From: Hyphomicrobiales bacterium
GTDB taxonomy: Bacteria; Pseudomonadota; Alphaproteobacteria; Rhizobiales; Rhizobiaceae
Assembly: GCA_900472785.1 (NCBI GenBank)
Contig: UCJH01000028.1
Location: forward strand, 107,031 to 171,030
Length of the DNA stretch: 64,000 bases
Direction: 5' to 3'
The notes under the pieces were generated by a model that made no database searches, was not told where the DNA came from, and saw nothing but the letters and a program-made list of their open reading frames with translations. Below, piece by piece: positions 16,308-25,108 of this stretch (its first letter is position 1; each line of letters opens with the position of its first letter). Position numbers and translations under genes: made by a program.

Positions 16308-17192
16308 ATGCGCAGTACGGATCTCTCGGAACTGGCGGCTTTCGATGCGGTTGCCCGTCACCGCAACTTTCGCCGGGCCGGCGAAGAGCGCGGCGTGACG
16401 GCCTCGGCGATCAGCCATGCGGTGGGCAATCTCGAGGCACGCGTCGGCATTCGCCTGCTCAACCGTACGACCCGCAGCGTGTCGCTGACCGATGCTGGCG
16501 CGATGTTGCTTGCGCAACTTTCTCCCGCCTTCGGGGAAATCGGGTCGGCGCTCGATGCCCTCAACCAGTTTCGTGACACGCCGTTCGGCAAGGTGCGCAT
16601 CAACGCACCCAATTCGGTGGCACCTTTCGTATTTCGATCGGTCATTGGTCCGCTCATCGCAAAAAATCCTGGTCTCCAGCTGGAAATCGTTGCCACTGAC
16701 CGCCTAGTCGACATTGTAGAGGAGGGGTTCGATGCCGGCATCCGTCTCGGCGAAAGCCTGCGTGATGGCATGACGGCTGTGAAGATTAGGCCGCGACTGC
16801 GGTTTGCCGTCGTGGGCTCAACAAGCTATTTCGAGCATCATCCGCTTCCCAAAACCCCGAATGATCTGCGTCACCATGTTTGCATCCGCAATATTTATCC
16901 AAGCGGCAAGCCCTATGCCTGGGAGTTCAGTCGAGTCGGCAAGATCATCGAATTCGAGCCGACCGGGTCTCTATCGCTCGATGACCATGAGCTGATGGTC
17001 GAGGCAGCGCTTTCGGGCGTGGGGCTGGCTTATGTGTGGGAGGAACGGGCGCGTCCTTATATCCAGAATGGCAGACTGGTCGAATGCCTGGCATCCTGGA
17101 GTGCGCCCGAGGACTGGCTCTATCTTTATTACCCGACGCGGAAATACCTGTCGGCTGGTCTGCGCGCCGTCATCGATGCGCTGCGCGTATGA
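16308..17192 (+). CDS. LysR-family regulator
   Basis: The 294-residue protein has an N-terminal winged helix (about 5-65; LAAFDAVARHRNFRRAGEER, then ASAISHAVGNLEARVG, RLLNRTTRSVSLTDAG) and a LysR substrate domain (about 90-290; GKVRINAPNSVA and AGIRLGESL, as in the CrgA-like subgroup). ATG 16308 is preferred to TTG 16302. It is divergent from the VOC/SDR genes and probably activates or represses them. Confidence 0.9.
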   Translation: MRSTDLSELAAFDAVARHRNFRRAGEERGVTASAISHAVGNLEARVGIRLLNRTTRSVSLTDAGAMLLAQLSPAFGEIGSALDALNQFRDTPFGKVRINAPNSVAPFVFRSVIGPLIAKNPGLQLEIVATDRLVDIVEEGFDAGIRLGESLRDGMTAVKIRPRLRFAVVGSTSYFEHHPLPKTPNDLRHHVCIRNIYPSGKPYAWEFSRVGKIIEFEPTGSLSLDDHELMVEAALSGVGLAYVWEERARPYIQNGRLVECLASWSAPEDWLYLYYPTRKYLSAGLRAVIDALRV

Positions 17193-17527
17193 ACGAAGGG
17201 GCTCTGGCGATTCGTATCTCTTCAAGTCGCAGGTTAAGTCTTTCAGCTGGCCAATCGTTAATGACAACCAGCCAGCTTCCACGGATGATCCTTGCGAGGT
17301 CATGAGGGCTTACGGAAGCTGCCGATCAGCTTTTTAGCAAAGTACAAAGCGTGTTTCTACTAACGGGAGTTTTTCAATCGCTAAGTTTGCAGCTCAAATT
17401 TAAGGCAAAATTATAGTTCGTTCCGTCACATTGTTCTCTCTTGAGTTGCATCGTTGTGCAAACTCTGACTGTTCCATGACGGCAGCCATCCAAATTGAAG
17501 CTCACCTCAAAGTGTCGAGGAAATGAC
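17193..17527 (+). other. Upstream region of the chemoreceptor gene
   Basis: About 335 bp with lower GC than its neighbours and no supported ORF. GAGGAAA directly before 17528 is the ribosome site of the MCP gene. No clear operator or repeat was seen. Confidence 0.4.
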
Positions 17528-19450
17528 ATGCGTAGACCAACTATCCGTACATCGCTTGTAGCCATGTTTGCCATCCTAGCGGTCCTGCTTGTGGCCTTGT
17601 CTGCCTATTCCGTCAGGACCATGAGCGTTCTGGCCCACAATACATCTCGCATTGGCGACTACTGGATGGAACGGGTTGTTACCGCTCGCGAAATCAAGGG
17701 CAACATAAACTTGATGCGTCTTGCATTTGCCCGCCAGCTTTTAGCGGAAGCAACTGAGGTCGAAACAGAAACCGCGTTTCGCAACGGGATAGAAAAAAGC
17801 TTAAACGAGGCGATGGCAAAGTATGAGGCGGGAATTACCACCGACACGGGGCGTCAGCTGTTTGGCGAAATCAAAAAAGAAACGAATGCGTATATTGTAA
17901 AAGGCGCTGAGATGGGTCGCCTATCGGACGCCGGAAAACTCGTTGAGGCAAAACAGTTTTTCCGAGCGGAAATGAAGGTGCAGTCTGAAGCTGCGAATAA
18001 GGCGGTGGGTGATCTGGTCGATTTTATCATGGCCGAGTCTGCTCGCTATGTATCAGAAAGCAAAGTGAGTTATGACTCAGCTTTCTGGATCATGATTTCA
18101 TCGGCAATCGGTGCTGTTTTTATTGCCATTGGCAGCGCCTTTTACGCGATGTCGGGTATAGCCCGCCCCATCAATTCGATTACCGCTTCGATGACCCGCC
18201 TTGCCAAGGGTGACGTTGAAGCACAAATTCCGTTCAACGGTCGCACCGATGAAGTGGGCTCCATGGCAGGTGCAGTCGAAGTGTTCCGCCAGACGGCTCT
18301 TGCCAAGATCGAATCCGATCGCCAGATCGAGGCCAATCGATCGCAGTCGGAAAAGGAGCGACTGCGCACGGAGGAGGCCGAACGCATTCGGTCCAAGGAG
18401 ATGACTCAGGCAACGTCTGGACTGGGTGAAGGGCTGAAGCATCTTTCCAAGGGCGATCTGACGTTTCAGCTCCTAGAACCTTTTGCTACAGACTTTGAAA
18501 CGCTCCGCGCTGATTTTAACTCAACCGTTAGCCAATTGTCGGAAACCCTGCGCGCTGTCGCTTCTGCAACCGGAGCTATCGACAATGGCAGCCGGGAAAT
18601 CAGCAGCAGTGCCGACGACCTGTCCAAACGTACTGAGCAGCAGGCCGCATCGCTGGAAGAGACGGCAGCCGCTCTTGACCAGATCACTGTCAACGTCGCC
18701 AACTCGTCCAAACGCGCAGACGAGGCCCGCAAGGTTGCAGTTCTAGCCAATGAAAGCGCCGCGCAATCGGGCATTGTTGTCGCCAATGCGGTCGATGCCA
18801 TGCAGAAGATCGAGCAGTCCTCGAACGAAATCTCCAACATTATCGGCGTGATCGACGAGATCGCATTTCAAACGAACCTTTTGGCCCTGAACGCCGGAGT
18901 CGAAGCCGCTCGCGCAGGTGATGCAGGAAAGGGATTTGCCGTCGTCGCCCAAGAGGTCCGTGAGCTTGCGCAGCGATCCGCGAAGGCTGCCAAGGAGATC
19001 AAGGACCTGATCCGCAATTCGTCCGTCCAGGTACAGAGCGGAGTTAAGCTGGTCAGCGACACCGGCGATGCCTTGAAAACGATTGAAGGTTATATTGTAA
19101 CTGTGAACCAGCACATGGACTCGATCGCAACCTCCGCCAAGGAGCAGTCCGTTGGACTGGGCGAGGTAAACACCGCCGTCAATCAGATGGACCAGGTAAC
19201 CCAACAGAATGCTGCGATGGTGGAGGAGACAAGTGCAGCGGGGGCTACTCTTGCCAATGAAAGCGGCCGCTTGCGCGAACTGATCTCGCAGTTTCAGTTG
19301 GGTGGCGCACTTCGTCAAACGGCTTCCGCAATGAAGGTTGCAGATTCCAAGCATCATCCCGTTGCATCGCCAGTAAAACGTTTGGCCGGTAAGGTCGCAA
19401 GCGCTTTCTCCGGCAACGCAGCCGTTCAAGACAGCTGGGAGGAATTTTGA
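17528..19450 (+). CDS. Methyl-accepting chemotaxis protein with C-terminal tether
   Basis: This 640-residue chemoreceptor has a first membrane helix (about 10-30), a periplasmic four-helix-bundle type sensor (about 35-185), a second helix (about 190-212), HAMP segments (about 213-340) and a cytoplasmic signalling domain with the conserved hairpin tip IDEIAFQTNLLALNAGVEAA. The C terminus ends SWEEF, resembling the xWE-type pentapeptide that binds CheR or CheB. ATG 17528 has GAGGAAA upstream. Its stop overlaps the start of a cheW gene, which is frameshifted. The ligand is not evident. Confidence 0.93.
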   Translation: MRRPTIRTSLVAMFAILAVLLVALSAYSVRTMSVLAHNTSRIGDYWMERVVTAREIKGNINLMRLAFARQLLAEATEVETETAFRNGIEKSLNEAMAKYEAGITTDTGRQLFGEIKKETNAYIVKGAEMGRLSDAGKLVEAKQFFRAEMKVQSEAANKAVGDLVDFIMAESARYVSESKVSYDSAFWIMISSAIGAVFIAIGSAFYAMSGIARPINSITASMTRLAKGDVEAQIPFNGRTDEVGSMAGAVEVFRQTALAKIESDRQIEANRSQSEKERLRTEEAERIRSKEMTQATSGLGEGLKHLSKGDLTFQLLEPFATDFETLRADFNSTVSQLSETLRAVASATGAIDNGSREISSSADDLSKRTEQQAASLEETAAALDQITVNVANSSKRADEARKVAVLANESAAQSGIVVANAVDAMQKIEQSSNEISNIIGVIDEIAFQTNLLALNAGVEAARAGDAGKGFAVVAQEVRELAQRSAKAAKEIKDLIRNSSVQVQSGVKLVSDTGDALKTIEGYIVTVNQHMDSIATSAKEQSVGLGEVNTAVNQMDQVTQQNAAMVEETSAAGATLANESGRLRELISQFQLGGALRQTASAMKVADSKHHPVASPVKRLAGKVASAFSGNAAVQDSWEEF

Positions 19451-19932
19451 TGAGTTTTTCAAACAGCAAGGCCACCGCGACAGGCGAAACTTTTGAAATC
19501 ATCGCCTTCCGGCTGCACGATCAGGAATTCTGCGTGCGCACAAGAACCATTCGTGAGATCCGGGGGTGGGGGCCTGCAACCCCCCGTCGCCCATGCTCCT
19601 TCCGATGTTATCGGTGTCATGAACCTGCGTGGAACCGTCATTCCGATTATCGATCTCGCAAACAAGCTTGGCATGACGAGCACGGAGCCTAATGAACGCA
19701 GTGCAATTGTCGTGGCGGAAGTGCATGGCCTGGCGATGGGGCTAGTCGTCGATCGCGTTTCCGATATCCTGACGATTGCCGAAATCTGCTACAGCCCATT
19801 CCGGAAATCGGCATGTCCGACGGCGTGCACTACGCTGACGGAATTATCACGCAGCCGGACGGTATGATTTGTTTTCTCAACCTCGAGCGTATATTCGAGG
19901 AGGTAGCAGTGGCAAAAATGCGAGCGGCTTAG
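19450..19932 (+). pseudogene. cheW: cheW with two frameshifts
   Basis: A CheW coupling protein can be followed in three segments: ATG 19450 onward (FEIIAFRLHDQEFCV, IREIRGWGPATP), then one base out of frame (APSDVIGVMNLRGTVIPIID, MGLVVDRVSDIL), then back to the first frame (PIPEIGMSDGVHYADGI, FLNLERIFEEV) to TAG 19932. The first shift is a +1 near a C-rich run at about 19585 and the second a -1 at about 19790, so the ends are in phase but about 70 residues are not. CheW links the receptor to CheA; the broken gene directly follows the MCP gene. Sequencing error is possible in the homopolymer. Confidence 0.82.
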
Positions 19933-20020
19933 GTGGATGGTCTCTGTTATGAGGGAACCAGTAAATCAAGGGGAAGCAATACGCTGTAAGTTTTAATTGA
20001 GCGCTGCAGTTTGAAATCTT

Positions 20021-20266
20021 TCAAGGCGCGTAATGCCCCATTTCCAACTCTTTCCATCCCAATACCTCCGCGAGCGTAACAGGAGGGTGTGGCTCCAGGA
20101 ACATCCAGATAAGCTCGTCCTGACCATTGAGATAGAACTTCGCTCCGATCTTTACGTCATGAAGTACGGAATTCGCATAGTATACAATGCGAACGAGCAC
20201 CGGTGTTCCGTCTGTCGGCACGTTACCGAGTGCTCTGAATGGAACATCTCTCACGAATTCAAGCAT
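20021..20266 (-). CDS. Small unknown protein
   Basis: An 81-residue frame from ATG 20266 (a TTG lies five codons upstream), with GGGGG just before the ATG. It has beta-rich sequence (VLVRIVYYANSV, GAKFYLNGQDEL) and no membrane segment. No family recognised. It has a composition like its neighbours, and is separate from the broken cheW on the other strand. Confidence 0.4.
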   Translation of the reverse strand: MLEFVRDVPFRALGNVPTDGTPVLVRIVYYANSVLHDVKIGAKFYLNGQDELIWMFLEPHPPVTLAEVLGWKELEMGHYAP

Positions 20267-20335
20267 CAAACCCCCATGCAATCCGGGGCAGAACGAAGCG
20301 ATGGCAGATGCGTTCCTTCAGCGATCGAGTTGTGG

Positions 20336-20770
20336 TTAACGAACGACTCTCGACGATGCCAAATTTGGTTTGTTTGACTTCCGTCCCAAGCCGTTGGCTC
20401 GCGCGAGCTGGGCGCGTTTGATGGCATAAGCAGGCGCTACCATGGGGTAATCAGCAGGCAGATTCCACTTGGCACGATATTCCGCCGGCGTCATTTTGTA
20501 ACTGCTCATCAAGTGGCGCTTTAAGAATTTGAACTGGCGCCCGTCTTCTAGGCACACCAAGTATGTGTCCTGGATAGAATTCCTGATCGACACGGGTGGC
20601 GTTGGTTTTTCTGTCGGCATCTTCACCGCTTTTTCTCGAAGATCAGAAAGCGCGTTATGCACATCCGCAATCACCTTTTTTAAGTCGGTATTCCCGGTGA
20701 CGTGCTTGCGCACGTACGAAGCAATAATTTTGGCTGTCAGGGTGACGAGAAGTCCGTTGGTCGATGGCAT
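20336..20770 (-). CDS. Ros/MucR-family regulator with altered zinc site
   Basis: The 144-residue protein matches Ros/MucR: the N-terminal helix LTAKIIASYVRKHV, then VCLEDGRQFKFLKRHL, MTPAEYRAKWNLPADYPMVA and AYAIKRAQLARANGLG. In Ros the zinc finger uses Cys-x2-Cys and two His. Here the second Cys is Asp and the residues after RHL are MSSYK, so the distal His residues are gone. Some family members fold without zinc, so DNA binding is still possible. ATG 20770 is chosen because homology begins at LLVTLTAKI. Ros/MucR proteins repress exopolysaccharide and virulence genes at AT-rich sites. Confidence 0.87.
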   Translation of the reverse strand: MPSTNGLLVTLTAKIIASYVRKHVTGNTDLKKVIADVHNALSDLREKAVKMPTEKPTPPVSIRNSIQDTYLVCLEDGRQFKFLKRHLMSSYKMTPAEYRAKWNLPADYPMVAPAYAIKRAQLARANGLGRKSNKPNLASSRVVR

Positions 20771-20891
20771 TGACGGTTTCCGAGTTGATCGCGAAGCGGG
20801 GTTTATTAAGCGAACCATATTGGATTGAGCATTAGTGTAAGCGCAGGCACAACAAGGCTGGCTGTATAGCAACGCCAATCAGGTCAGGTGG

Positions 20892-21083
20892 TCACCTGAC
20901 CTGCAAGAAGTGTCTTTTTAAATCTTTCTCGTCACGTATGCCGCGCTTATAGAGCGAGATCATTTGTGCGGCGAGTTGTTGTCCTACTTGACTGTCCGGG
21001 ACAATCCCGAGTTCTTTGCATCTCTCGTGCAAGACGCGGTGGAGGAGTTCAATATCCTCATCCATCAAAGCCCCGGTTTGCAT
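20892..21083 (-). CDS. Small unknown protein
   Basis: A 63-residue frame from ATG 21083 with GAGG 6 nt upstream. It is charged and helical (DIELLHRVLHERCKELGI, LYKRGIRDEKDLKRHF). No domain recognised. The good ribosome site and lack of overlap support it as real. It lies between the Ros/MucR gene and an IS3 copy. Confidence 0.55.
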   Translation of the reverse strand: MQTGALMDEDIELLHRVLHERCKELGIVPDSQVGQQLAAQMISLYKRGIRDEKDLKRHFLQVR

Positions 21084-21291
21084 AAATCGCCTCGTTGTTC
21101 AAACCGCAAAAAGTTTGTCACGATGCAAAGACAAGTTAAGTAAGTTGGATTGTTCTCCACGACAATCATTCGCAATGCATGACGCTCTGCGGTTGCTTTC
21201 ATCCTCCGCACCCGGATCAAAGTCCTTGACCTGAGACCCTAAACTTCCTCCAAATTTTGGTAGAGTCCGTTACTCTGAGGAGACGGACAGG

Positions 21292-21558
21292 ATGAAGCAT
21301 TCACGGTTCACGGATGAGCAGATCATCGGGATATTGAAAGAGCAGGAGAGCGGCATGCGGACGGCCGATGTCTGCCGCAAGCACGGAATCTCCGAAGCGA
21401 CCTTCTACAAATACAAGTCGAAGTTCGGCGGCATGGAGGTGTCCGATGCCCGCAAGCTGAAAGCTCTGGAAGACGAGAACGCCAAGCTGAAGAAGCTGCT
21501 GGCCGAAACCATGTTGGATAACGCCATTTTGAAGGATGTCGCCTCAAAAAAATGGTGA
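21292..21558 (+). CDS. IS3-family transposase OrfA
   Basis: The 88-residue OrfA has the HTH_8-type helix-turn-helix ([39 protein letters not shown]) and a short coiled coil ([17 protein letters not shown]). It ends at TGA 21558, where AAAAAAA (21546-21552) allows a -1 shift into orfB. Intact. Confidence 0.92.
   Translation: MKHSRFTDEQIIGILKEQESGMRTADVCRKHGISEATFYKYKSKFGGMEVSDARKLKALEDENAKLKKLLAETMLDNAILKDVASKKW
21546..21552 (+). other. A7 slippery site for -1 frameshift in IS3
   Basis: TCAAAAAAATGG at the end of orfA: a -1 slip bypasses the orfA TGA and enters the orfB frame, where an ATG also begins at 21552. This is the usual OrfAB signal of the family; its use is inferred. Confidence 0.65.
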
Positions 21559-22391
21559 CGCCCGAGGTGAAGCGGGGCGCTGTGGCTCATGTCTGCAAGC
21601 AGCATGGGGTGAGCCAGCGTCGGGCGTGCGAGGTTTTGTCCATTGATCGGTCGAGCGTGCGATACTGCAGCGTCCGGCCTGATGACGCTGATATCCGTGA
21701 GGCTATGAAGGCGGTCGCATCCGAACGTCGCCGTTTCGGGTATCGGCGCATTCACGTCATGCTGGATCGGCAGGGGATTGTCATGAACCTGAAGAAGCTT
21801 CGGCGTCTTTATCGCGAGGAGAAACTGACCGTGCGTAAACGCGGCGGGAGCAAGCGTGCTTTGGGAACGCGGCGACCTTTGGCACTACCGTCGCGACCCA
21901 ACGAGCGCTGGAGCCTGGACTTCGTCAGCGATGCCTTCACGGATGGTCGCCGCTTTCGCGTTCTTGCCGTTGTTGACGACTTTACCCGCGAATGCCTGGC
22001 GCTGGTCGCCGACACGTCGCTTTCAGGTCGGCGGCTTGCGCGGGAACTCGATGCCGTCATCGCCCGGCGAGGCAAGCCGCGAACGATTGTCTCTGACAAT
22101 GGAACGGAGATGACGAGCATGGCCATTCTCGAATGGTGCCAAAACACGCACATCGACTGGCATTATATCGCGCCGGGCAAGCCGATGCAGAACGGCTTCG
22201 TGGAAAGCTTCAATGGCAGCTTCCGCGACGAATGCCTAAACGAAACACTGTTCTCGTCGCTGACGCAGGCGAGGATCGAAATCACAGCATGGAAGGAGGA
22301 CTACAATCGAAACAGACCACACTCTTCACTGGGCAATATCACACCCAGTGAATTCGCAATGAAAATGGCTCTGGAAAAACTGGCCGCATGA
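21552..22391 (+). CDS. IS3-family transposase OrfB
   Basis: The 279-residue integrase subunit has HTH_21 ([20 protein letters not shown]) and the rve core with catalytic D in [11 protein letters not shown] in [11 protein letters not shown] and E in [16 protein letters not shown]. The final [14 protein letters not shown] motif is typical. All catalytic residues are present, so the element may be active together with OrfA. Confidence 0.93.
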   Translation: MVTPEVKRGAVAHVCKQHGVSQRRACEVLSIDRSSVRYCSVRPDDADIREAMKAVASERRRFGYRRIHVMLDRQGIVMNLKKLRRLYREEKLTVRKRGGSKRALGTRRPLALPSRPNERWSLDFVSDAFTDGRRFRVLAVVDDFTRECLALVADTSLSGRRLARELDAVIARRGKPRTIVSDNGTEMTSMAILEWCQNTHIDWHYIAPGKPMQNGFVESFNGSFRDECLNETLFSSLTQARIEITAWKEDYNRNRPHSSLGNITPSEFAMKMALEKLAA

Positions 22392-22721
22392 GGCCAGATT
22401 GAAAACCCAAGACTCTCCTGAAAACTGGAGGGAAGATGGGTCTCAGGTCATCCTAACGAAACCGTGTAATCCAAAGCCCGGACCCACAGCAGTGTGATAC
22501 AGCCGCACCCTGCCAGCATCATTTTCGTTTCCATTTCGCCGCTCCATATTGGTTTCCTGTGCAGAAACGGGTGCGCCTCGATATGGTTCAGTCAAAATCG
22601 TATCATCAGGCCTCAGTCCTCCTCTGAAGGGGACTTAAGCCTGGGACGCAAATTTCAGTGGAATGCAAACTCTACAACGACATCCGGGATGCTGTCACTG
22701 ACTGCCCGCGTAATTCAAAAT

Positions 22722-23063
22722 CTAACCTGGGCTTGTGTTACTAGTCTCATCCAGCAGTGTCGCCAGTGCGGTAACGAGTTGCGCCTCGGCAAAAGGCTTT
22801 TGAAGCAAGACACTCCCGCGCACGCCGTAGGCGCGCCAGGCCGCTGCGCTATCGCCTGTCATGCAAACGACCGGCAACATAGGACGCAATTGCCTCGCAT
22901 GTCTGGCGGCATCCCATCCGTCGAGCTCTCCGGGCATCCGGATGTCAGTGACAAGGGCACAGAACTGATCCGGTTTTTCCTCAAGTATCTTGATGACATC
23001 GCGAGCAGTCCGGACAAAAACAAAATCGAACCCGGCATCGGTGAGAATGTCTTCAATGGTCAT
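22722..23063 (-). pseudogene. CheY-like receiver, N-terminally truncated
   Basis: From ATG 23063 the 113 residues carry the middle and end of a receiver domain: MTIEDILTDAGFDFVFV, the phospho-acceptor Asp in CALVTDIRMPG, Thr in VVCMTGDS and Lys in LLQKPF. The first strand and its acidic pair are missing. In related stand-alone receivers the text is V..ED.. then LVAMTIEDIL; here only LVAM survives, overlapping the end of a frameshifted DUF6894 gene. Without the acidic pair magnesium binding and phosphorylation should fail. A deletion that joined two genes is likely; a short translated product is still possible. Confidence 0.6.
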
Positions 23064-23295
23064 CGCGACAAGACAGCTTGATCGAGTGTGACTGTCTCCA
23101 AGACAACGCCTTTGCCGTCGGCGATATCGATGGCAATAACGTCTGTCGGCGTGCTGCCAAAAGCTCATCTGCTACGAGCTGACGTAAAGTTGAGGAGGCC
23201 ATTTCACGAGCATCCTCAATGGACTCGAAGATCATACCGTCCTGATCCGCTTCAAATGCATCGTCGTGACGAATATTAAAAAAGAAGAGCGGCAT
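23060..23295 (-). pseudogene. DUF6894 protein with a frameshift
   Basis: ATG 23295 opens MPLFFFNIRHDDAFEADQDG, the standard start of DUF6894 proteins, and continues IEDAREMASSTLRQLVADELL. After LLAA the family sequence resumes in another frame (TPTDVIAIDIADGKGVV, LETVTLDQAVLSR) and ends at TGA 23060. One indel near 23140 explains this. The end overlaps the start of the truncated receiver by 4 bp. Related intact genes lie at 23617 and 39625. Function of the family is unknown. Confidence 0.7.
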
Positions 23296-23616
23296 CTGCG
23301 TTACCCCATGTCCGATCGCTTTCAACGATGGCAATAAAGGATTGTTCCTGCCAATCCAGAAATGGCGACTGTATGCTTTCTGTGGGGAAATCGGGTGCCC
23401 GGAGCGGTTAGACGCCCTGGAGACGCGGCAGGTCACAGCCAAACCGCATCGACGTTCTATCGGGGAAGTCGTCACACCCGAGCCCTTTCAAGCGAGTGAA
23501 GGATGCCTGCATGGCACCGAGGATGCAAGGCTGTTTTGTGAGCTACATCTCACTGATTTTTCTAATCTTGAAACCTTTGCCATCATCCTCCGTTAAGGCG
23601 ACAGAGGAGAGCAGCC
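23296..23616. other. Spacer between DUF6894 genes
   Basis: About 320 bp with one 84-codon plus-strand frame that shows no recognisable domain. GAGGAG at about 23605 is the ribosome site of the next gene. Otherwise nothing was identified. Confidence 0.35.
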
Positions 23617-23868
23617 ATGGACACCTTTTACTTCGATATCGCTGACAATGATGGCATCTTGCCAATTGACCAGGGCTTTGAATTTGGCGACGTAAAGCAC
23701 GCGTTCATAGAGGCCAAGACAGTCTTGGCAGAAATGGCCATGGACGGTTTGCCATCCAATCCGACAAATGCGTTAGCCGTCCAGGTGCGGGACGGCCATC
23801 ACAAAACCATTGCCCAGGTCGCGTTGCGACTGGAAATTACCTTCGTTGACAGGCAGGTGACCTTTTAG
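23617..23868 (+). CDS. DUF6894 small protein
   Basis: The 83-residue product starts MDTFYFDIADNDGILPIDQG and continues FGDVKHAFIEAKTVLAEMA, which matches the DUF6894 pattern (an aromatic-rich first strand, an acidic turn, then a helix). ATG 23617 has GAGGAG 9 nt upstream. It overlaps by 4 bp, tail to tail, with the 57-residue ORF on the minus strand. Function unknown; these genes are frequent next to stress genes in rhizobia. Confidence 0.68.
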   Translation: MDTFYFDIADNDGILPIDQGFEFGDVKHAFIEAKTVLAEMAMDGLPSNPTNALAVQVRDGHHKTIAQVALRLEITFVDRQVTF

Positions 23869-24038
23869 CTGCTGGAATCGATGGACTGAGAATGGCGGGC
23901 TTGCCGGAGAGCGTCCGTTTTCTTTCTCTCCGATTCCTTTATTTCCTGGATAATCGAAAGCGCGATTTGTTTCGCCTCCTCGAAGTTTCCGCGCGGTGAC
24001 GCGCCTCGCGGGCGGCGTTTCGGTTTCGGCTCGGTCAT
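23865..24038 (-). CDS. Small basic protein coupled to the receiver gene
   Basis: A 57-residue ORF (MTEPKPKRRPRGASPRG, then FEEAKQIALSIIQEIKESER). Its ATG overlaps the stop of the upstream response regulator gene (ATGA at 24035-24038), indicating translational coupling. The N-terminal third is basic and proline-rich; the rest is one amphipathic helix. No family recognised. It could be a partner of the receiver protein. It is convergent with the DUF6894 gene. Confidence 0.62.
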   Translation of the reverse strand: MTEPKPKRRPRGASPRGNFEEAKQIALSIIQEIKESERKKTDALRQARHSQSIDSSS

Positions 24039-24631
24039 CCCTCTCGCTCCATCATCTGATCGATCGCCGACAGTGACAGTGCTTCGCTAACGTTCTTCAG
24101 GAGTTCGTCAGGCTGACAAGGCTTCTTTAGCCATCTCCCACTCGCAAATACATCATGCTCATCACTTTTGGCCGACCCGGAGCTAATCAGAAACGGTATG
24201 CCGTGGTCGAGAAGATGCTGCGCCAACGCGACGCACGGTCCTTCCTTCAGGTGAATATCGATGACAGCGACATCCGGCGTATGCGTCGCAAGCCATGTCA
24301 GCGATTCTGCACAGGTCGCGCAAAAACTGACTCTATAGCCCTCAGACTGTAAGGTATGTTCAAAATCGAGGGCAATAAGAGGTTGATCTTCGACGACGAG
24401 GACATGTTTCGGTCGAACGATGTCGGAAGCCGCCATTGCCTGGGCCAGCGCGTTCGAAAGATAAGGCCCACTTATCGCCTCACTCTTGGCCAGTCTAACG
24501 GCGGTGGACATTGCAAGCTGGCCTTTGACGCTGCTGATGTCACATCCATTATCTGCGCACCAAAGTTGTACGGCGGAGATGACGGCGTCGGCCGGGGTCT
24601 CTTCGAGGTATAGCAGTTCGAGTATTGACAT
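24035..24631 (-). CDS. Single-domain response regulator with N-terminal extension
   Basis: The 198-residue protein has an unassigned N-terminal helical region (1-70) and a C-terminal receiver (about 75-190): acidic pair in VLVVEDQPL, phospho-acceptor Asp in VAVIDIHLKEG, Ser in LISSGSA and Lys in WLKKPCQPDELL. There is no DNA-binding domain, so it probably works by protein contact. It overlaps the downstream 57-residue gene. No histidine kinase gene is adjacent. ATG 24631 is the first start in frame. Confidence 0.83.
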   Translation of the reverse strand: MSILELLYLEETPADAVISAVQLWCADNGCDISSVKGQLAMSTAVRLAKSEAISGPYLSNALAQAMAASDIVRPKHVLVVEDQPLIALDFEHTLQSEGYRVSFCATCAESLTWLATHTPDVAVIDIHLKEGPCVALAQHLLDHGIPFLISSGSAKSDEHDVFASGRWLKKPCQPDELLKNVSEALSLSAIDQMMEREG

Positions 24632-25108
24632 AGTCGTGCTTCTCGATTGGGCGGGAGCACGTCGTAACTCTCAATCAGCAGCGGCCGGAAAATCGTGAGG
24701 CTGATGACTGTAAGATACGCCCAAAGCCAAAGCCAGTCATTTAAATAAAATACGTTAGCGTCGTCTGATGTCCAGCAGTGAAGGCTTGTAGCGCCTTCCA
24801 CGCTCTCCGAACAGCGGGAGGTCGGCGCTGCATAAAAGTGCGCCGACCTCGAAGCCAAGACTTCCGGTCATCAGCACAAGGCGACGACCACACGCTAGAT
24901 CTCCGAAGCATCCAATCTCTTCGGAAAAGACTTACCAGCAACATGGGGGAAGGAACTGGCAGCCGCACTTCAAACCTGCTGGGCACCGAATAGTTCCATA
25001 CAACAGGTACCAGCAATTCGCTGTCAAAATTGGTAAAACAGTCCTGCGGCCTGCACGATGAGACCGATTGTAGCTGCGGCCGCAACAACGAAAATGAGAA
25101 TGCTTGTT
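24632..25108. other. Gene-free spacer
   Basis: About 480 bp. The one long minus-strand frame (24741-25112) has an unnatural composition with no domain. Near 25045-25115 the minus strand in another frame has a hydrophobic stretch (ILIFVVAAAATIGLIV) without a start codon, perhaps a decayed membrane peptide. Confidence 0.35.

Larger units (their letters stand above)
21227..22450 (+). mobile_element. Complete IS3-family insertion sequence, IS407-like
   Basis: A 1224-bp element that begins TGACCTGAGACCC (21227) and ends with the complement GGGTCTCAGGTCA (22450); the inverted repeats extend imperfectly to about 40 bp. It is flanked by a 4-bp direct repeat TCCT (21223-21226 and 22451-22454), as in the IS407 subgroup. 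It carries intact orfA and orfB on the plus strand. It differs in sequence from the IS3 copy at 3638, so the two arrived independently. Confidence 0.93.

Noticed and set aside
23342-23596. An 84-codon plus-strand open frame between DUF6894 genes
   Set aside because: No ribosome site, no recognised domain and no context support.
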